From an uncultured Chloroflexota bacterium (GTDB lineage: Bacteria > Chloroflexota > Limnocylindria > Limnocylindrales > CSP1-4): a stretch of DNA of 9,313 bases. This document shows, one piece after another, positions 7,075 to 9,313 of the stretch. Each line of letters opens with the position of its first letter. The first letter of the stretch is position 1. Below the pieces are notes generated by a model. The model ran no database searches. It saw nothing but the letters and a program-made list of their open reading frames with translations, and was not told the origin of the DNA. A program made the position numbers and the translations under genes. The stretch is from NCBI GenBank assembly GCA_903930745.1, contig CAIYZX010000277.1:1-9313 (forward strand). Reading direction: 5' to 3'.

Positions 7075-7806
7075 CTAGTCCTCGCCGAGGTACGCCTTCC
7101 TCACGGTCTCGTTCGACATCAGCTCGGCGCTCGGACCGGAGAGCACAACCTCGCCGGTCTGCAGCACGTAGCCGCGGTTCGCGATCGAGAGCGCCTGGAG
7201 GGCGTTCTGCTCGACGAGCAGGATGGTCATGCCGCGGTCGTTGATCTCGCGGATGATCTTGAAGATCTGCTGGACGAGGATGGGCGCCAGGCCCAGGGAC
7301 GGCTCGTCCAGCAGGAGGACGGACGGACGGGTCATCAGCGCGCGGCCAATGGCGAGCATCTGCTGCTCGCCGCCGGACAGCGTGCCGCCCTTCTGGACGT
7401 GGCGCTCGCGGAGGCGCGGGAAGAGCTCGTAGACGTGCTCCACCTGCTCGTCGTTCTCCGCCTTGGTCCGCGTGAACCCGCCCATGAGCAGGTTCTCATA
7501 GACGGTGAGGCGCGAGAAGATGCGCCGGCCCTCGGGGGCGTGGCCGATGCCCATGGTCACCAGCTCGTGCGGGGGCACGTGGCTGATGTCCCTGCCGGCC
7601 AGCTCCACGGACCCGTGCCGGGGATGGAGGAGGCCGGAGATGGTGCGCAGCGTGGTGGTCTTGCCGGCGCCGTTGGACCCGATGAGGGTCACGATCTCGC
7701 CGCGGTTGACCTCCACGTTGACGCCCCGGAGGGCGTGGATCGCCCCGTAGTAGGAGTTGACGTCGTGGAGCCGGAGCAGGACGTCGGACTTCGTCTCGGC
7801 GGTCAT
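7075..7806 (-). CDS. livF: Branched-chain amino acid-type ABC transporter ATPase LivF
   Basis: A 243-residue nucleotide-binding subunit of a HAAT-family importer, acting at the inner membrane face with LivG and the LivH/LivM permeases. Motifs seen: Walker A GSNGAGKTT (43-51), the LivF-type Q-loop region GHAPEGRRIFSRLTVYENL (88-106) in which Glu replaces Gln, the signature LSGGEQQ (143-149), Walker B VLLLDEPSLGLAP (163-175) and the switch region ILLVEQN (195-201), where LivF proteins carry Gln instead of His. Length and motif spacing are normal for the family. The ATG at 7806 overlaps the livG TGA (ATGA), so translation is probably coupled. The imported substrate is not certain: members of this family take up leucine, isoleucine and valine but also urea, amides or other small solutes, and no binding protein is in view. 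Confidence 0.95.
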   Translation of the reverse strand: MTAETKSDVLLRLHDVNSYYGAIHALRGVNVEVNRGEIVTLIGSNGAGKTTTLRTISGLLHPRHGSVELAGRDISHVPPHELVTMGIGHAPEGRRIFSRLTVYENLLMGGFTRTKAENDEQVEHVYELFPRLRERHVQKGGTLSGGEQQMLAIGRALMTRPSVLLLDEPSLGLAPILVQQIFKIIREINDRGMTILLVEQNALQALSIANRGYVLQTGEVVLSGPSAELMSNETVRKAYLGED

Positions 7807-8813
7807 GCTGCCGGTGCTCCCAGGTAGGCCTCGATGACGCGCGGGTCCCTGCGGACCTCCTCCGGCGTCCCCTCGGCGATCTTCTCGCCGTGGTCCAGGA
7901 CCGTGATCCGGTCACTGATGCCCATGACGAGCTTCATGTCGTGCTCGATGAGCAGGATCGTGAGACCCAGCTCGTCGCGCAGCTTCTGGATCAGGCGGAC
8001 GAGGTCGTTCGTCTCCTTGGGGTTCATGCCGGCGGCGGGCTCGTCCAGCAGCAGGAGCCGCGGATCCGACGCGAGCGCACGGGCGATCTCCAGGCGGCGC
8101 TGGTCGCCGTACGGGAGGTTGTGCGCGGCCTCGTTGCCCTTGCCCTTGAGCCCCACCAGGGTGAGCAGCTCCTCGGCGCGGCGCTCGGCGGCATGCTCCT
8201 CCTCGCGCACCCGGCGCGTGCTGAGGATCGCGCCGAACAGGCCGCCCTTGAGCTTGACGTGCATGCCGATGAGCACGTTCTCAACGGCCGTCATGTTCTT
8301 GAAGAGGCGGATGTTCTGGAAGGTCCGGCCCACGCCCGCCTCGACCATGTCGTTGGGCCGCGCGGAGCGGAAGATCCCGATGCCGGCGAGGCGCTTGTGG
8401 TACCAGACCGGCCGGATGATGGACAGCAGGAGCGAGCCCACCAGGATCAGCAGGACGAGGAAGCCCACGAGCGCGAGGAGCCTGCCGGACAGGATCCCCG
8501 CCTGGGCGCCCAGGAAGGCGAGCAGGCCAAGGATCAGCGCGGGGCCGATCCAGACGAGGGACTCCAGGGCCAGCCTCTCCGGCCGGGCGATCATCTTGCG
8601 CCCGTTGAACTCCACGGAGCCGTCCGTGGGGTCGATGACGCCGAGAAGGACGTTGAAGAACGTGGTCTTGCCGGCACCGTTGGGGCCGATCAGGCTCACG
8701 ATGGACTTCTCCGGGATGGTGAAGTCCACCTTGCTCACGGCCACGAGGCCGCCGAAGCGGCGGGTGACGCCGCGCGCGACGAGGATCGGGGTGTTGTCGA
8801 GAACGCCGCTCAC
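7803..8813 (-). CDS. livG: Branched-chain amino acid-type ABC transporter ATPase LivG with a transmembrane insertion
   Basis: A 336-residue nucleotide-binding subunit, about 80 longer than usual LivG (around 255). The ATPase core is intact: Walker A GPNGAGKTT (43-51), Q-loop Q166 in GRTFQNIRLF, the LivG-type signature NLPYGDQRR (232-240), Walker B LLLLDEPAAG (253-262) and H-loop H291 in LLIEHDM. The extra length lies entirely between the Walker A half and the Q-loop, at about 74-157, where ordinary LivG has a short GLPPHRIARLGIARTFQ-like stretch. The insertion contains two hydrophobic helices (about 84-104 and 112-133) followed by a basic amphipathic segment. It starts at GTG 8813, overlapping the livM TGA (GTGA), and ends in ATGA with livF. 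With LivF, LivM and LivH it should drive ATP-dependent uptake of branched-chain amino acids or related solutes. The insertion is in frame in a gene otherwise free of damage, so it is likely functional. Confidence 0.94.
   Translation of the reverse strand: MSGVLDNTPILVARGVTRRFGGLVAVSKVDFTIPEKSIVSLIGPNGAGKTTFFNVLLGVIDPTDGSVEFNGRKMIARPERLALESLVWIGPALILGLLAFLGAQAGILSGRLLALVGFLVLLILVGSLLLSIIRPVWYHKRLAGIGIFRSARPNDMVEAGVGRTFQNIRLFKNMTAVENVLIGMHVKLKGGLFGAILSTRRVREEEHAAERRAEELLTLVGLKGKGNEAAHNLPYGDQRRLEIARALASDPRLLLLDEPAAGMNPKETNDLVRLIQKLRDELGLTILLIEHDMKLVMGISDRITVLDHGEKIAEGTPEEVRRDPRVIEAYLGAPAA
8343..8594 (-). other. Two-helix membrane insertion within LivG
   Basis: This part of livG (residues about 74-157) has no counterpart in a standard ABC ATPase. 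It holds two stretches with almost no charged residues, WIGPALILGLLAFLGAQAGI and LLALVGFLVLLILVGSLLLS, joined by a short loop, then RPVWYHKRLAG. It is bordered by the normal beta strand (VEFNGRK) and by the normal Q-loop approach (VEAGVGRTFQ). I infer a membrane hairpin that tethers the ATPase to the bilayer; topology has not been computed. Confidence 0.75.
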
Positions 8814-9313
8814 CGCTGGCCCTCCTCGGTGGTGGCCTCGGCCGTCGTCAGGGCGTCCTGCTCCGGCTCGGTCACCTCGGTGTGCAGCTCGCGCTTCCTT
8901 CGACTGTTGGGGAACAACCCCTCCGGTCGCATCAGCATCATCGCCACGAGCGCCAGGCCGTACAGGAGGAACTGGAGCTGGATGAAGTCCACGTCCTTGA
9001 GGAACGGGACCTGGGTGCTGTCGAAGAACTGGTTGAGCGACTTGAGAAGCACGTTGTTGATCGTGTAGATCACGAAGGCGCCAACCGCCACGCCCCAGAA
9101 GTTGCCCATGCCGCCGAGGACCACCATCGCGAGCACCGTGAAGGACACGATGAAGGTGAACTGGTCCGCGGAGACCGTGACGAGCTTGGCGGCGTTGAAG
9201 ACGCCGGCGATTCCCGCCGTGGAGGCGCCGAGGGCGAAGGCGAGGAGCTTCGTGGTGACGGTGTTGATGCCGTTGGCGGCCGCGGCCAGCTCGTCCTCGC
9301 GGATGGCCTCCCA
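8810..9313 (-). CDS. livM: Branched-chain amino acid-type ABC transporter permease LivM, C-terminal part
   Basis: The last 167 residues of a permease that runs off the right edge; whole LivM proteins are usually over 300 residues. The fragment begins with the EAA-like cytoplasmic loop WEAIREDELAAAANGI, which contacts the ATPases, followed by a hydrophobic KLLAFALGASTAGIAGV helix. Next comes the family's conserved FTVLAMVVLGGMGNFWGVAV segment, and the last helix runs through LLYGLALVAMMLMRPEGLF, the typical LivM ending. After PNSRRKREL there is an acidic, Thr/Glu-rich tail of about 25 residues. The frame is open from base 9313 with no start in view that fits the family; a GTG at 9148 is internal and would remove conserved sequence. 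The stop overlaps the livG GTG by four bases, so it is the first visible gene of the liv operon; livH and the binding protein are presumably upstream, outside the window. Confidence 0.95.
   Translation of the reverse strand, partial: WEAIREDELAAAANGINTVTTKLLAFALGASTAGIAGVFNAAKLVTVSADQFTFIVSFTVLAMVVLGGMGNFWGVAVGAFVIYTINNVLLKSLNQFFDSTQVPFLKDVDFIQLQFLLYGLALVAMMLMRPEGLFPNSRRKRELHTEVTEPEQDALTTAEATTEEGQR

Noticed and set aside
8343..8594. LivG insertion as a frameshift or fusion artefact
   Set aside because: The frame is continuous, the hydrophobic segments are well formed, and normal LivG sequence resumes in the same frame at the Q-loop.
7834..9068. Overlapping plus-strand open frames opposite livG and livM
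   Set aside because: They are antisense to a transporter operon with coupled overlaps and intact motifs; no independent motif was found in them.

Overview
This is a very GC-rich bacterial window (estimated by eye, not counted) with dense, mostly co-oriented gene clusters, 4-nt ATGA/GTGA overlaps and several starts that look leaderless. That suits a high-GC Actinomycetota or Chloroflexota chromosome. No rRNA or other marker settles the phylum, so the taxon is an inference. I see no tRNA, rRNA, CRISPR array, insertion sequence or phage gene.

Left part (1-2259, all minus strand). csoR, a copper-sensing-type repressor gene with a His-rich N-terminus, is followed by a separate unit: rsmG (16S rRNA m7G methyltransferase), a calcineurin-like metallophosphoesterase, and the first codons of another gene leaving the window at base 1. 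rsmG has a good sigma70-type promoter with a pair of inverted DnaA-box-like sites directly upstream, and a structured leader of about 155 nt.

Middle part (2260-4133, plus strand). A 75-bp divergent region carries a CsoR-type operator. A possible 19-codon leaderless ORF then leads into a PD-(D/E)XK-nuclease-like protein of unknown role, followed by hpt (purine salvage) and a four-helix membrane protein whose start overlaps the hpt stop. This cluster converges on the next block; a short hairpin lies at the junction.

Right part (4185-9313, minus strand). Read in transcription order: the C-terminal half of livM, livG and livF (branched-chain-amino-acid-type ABC importer, 4-nt overlaps), a membrane-anchored extracytoplasmic protein of unknown function, then a soluble PAS-PAS-HisKA-HATPase-REC hybrid histidine kinase. 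The spacing allows one transcript for livM through the unknown protein; the kinase follows after 109 bp.

The most unusual item is LivG. This otherwise intact nucleotide-binding subunit has an insertion of about 80 residues with two predicted transmembrane helices between Walker A and the Q-loop. Other points worth a look are the DnaA-box pair at the rsmG promoter, the nuclease-like protein lacking the canonical motif lysine, and the compact divergent csoR control region. I did not find a clearly new multi-gene system.
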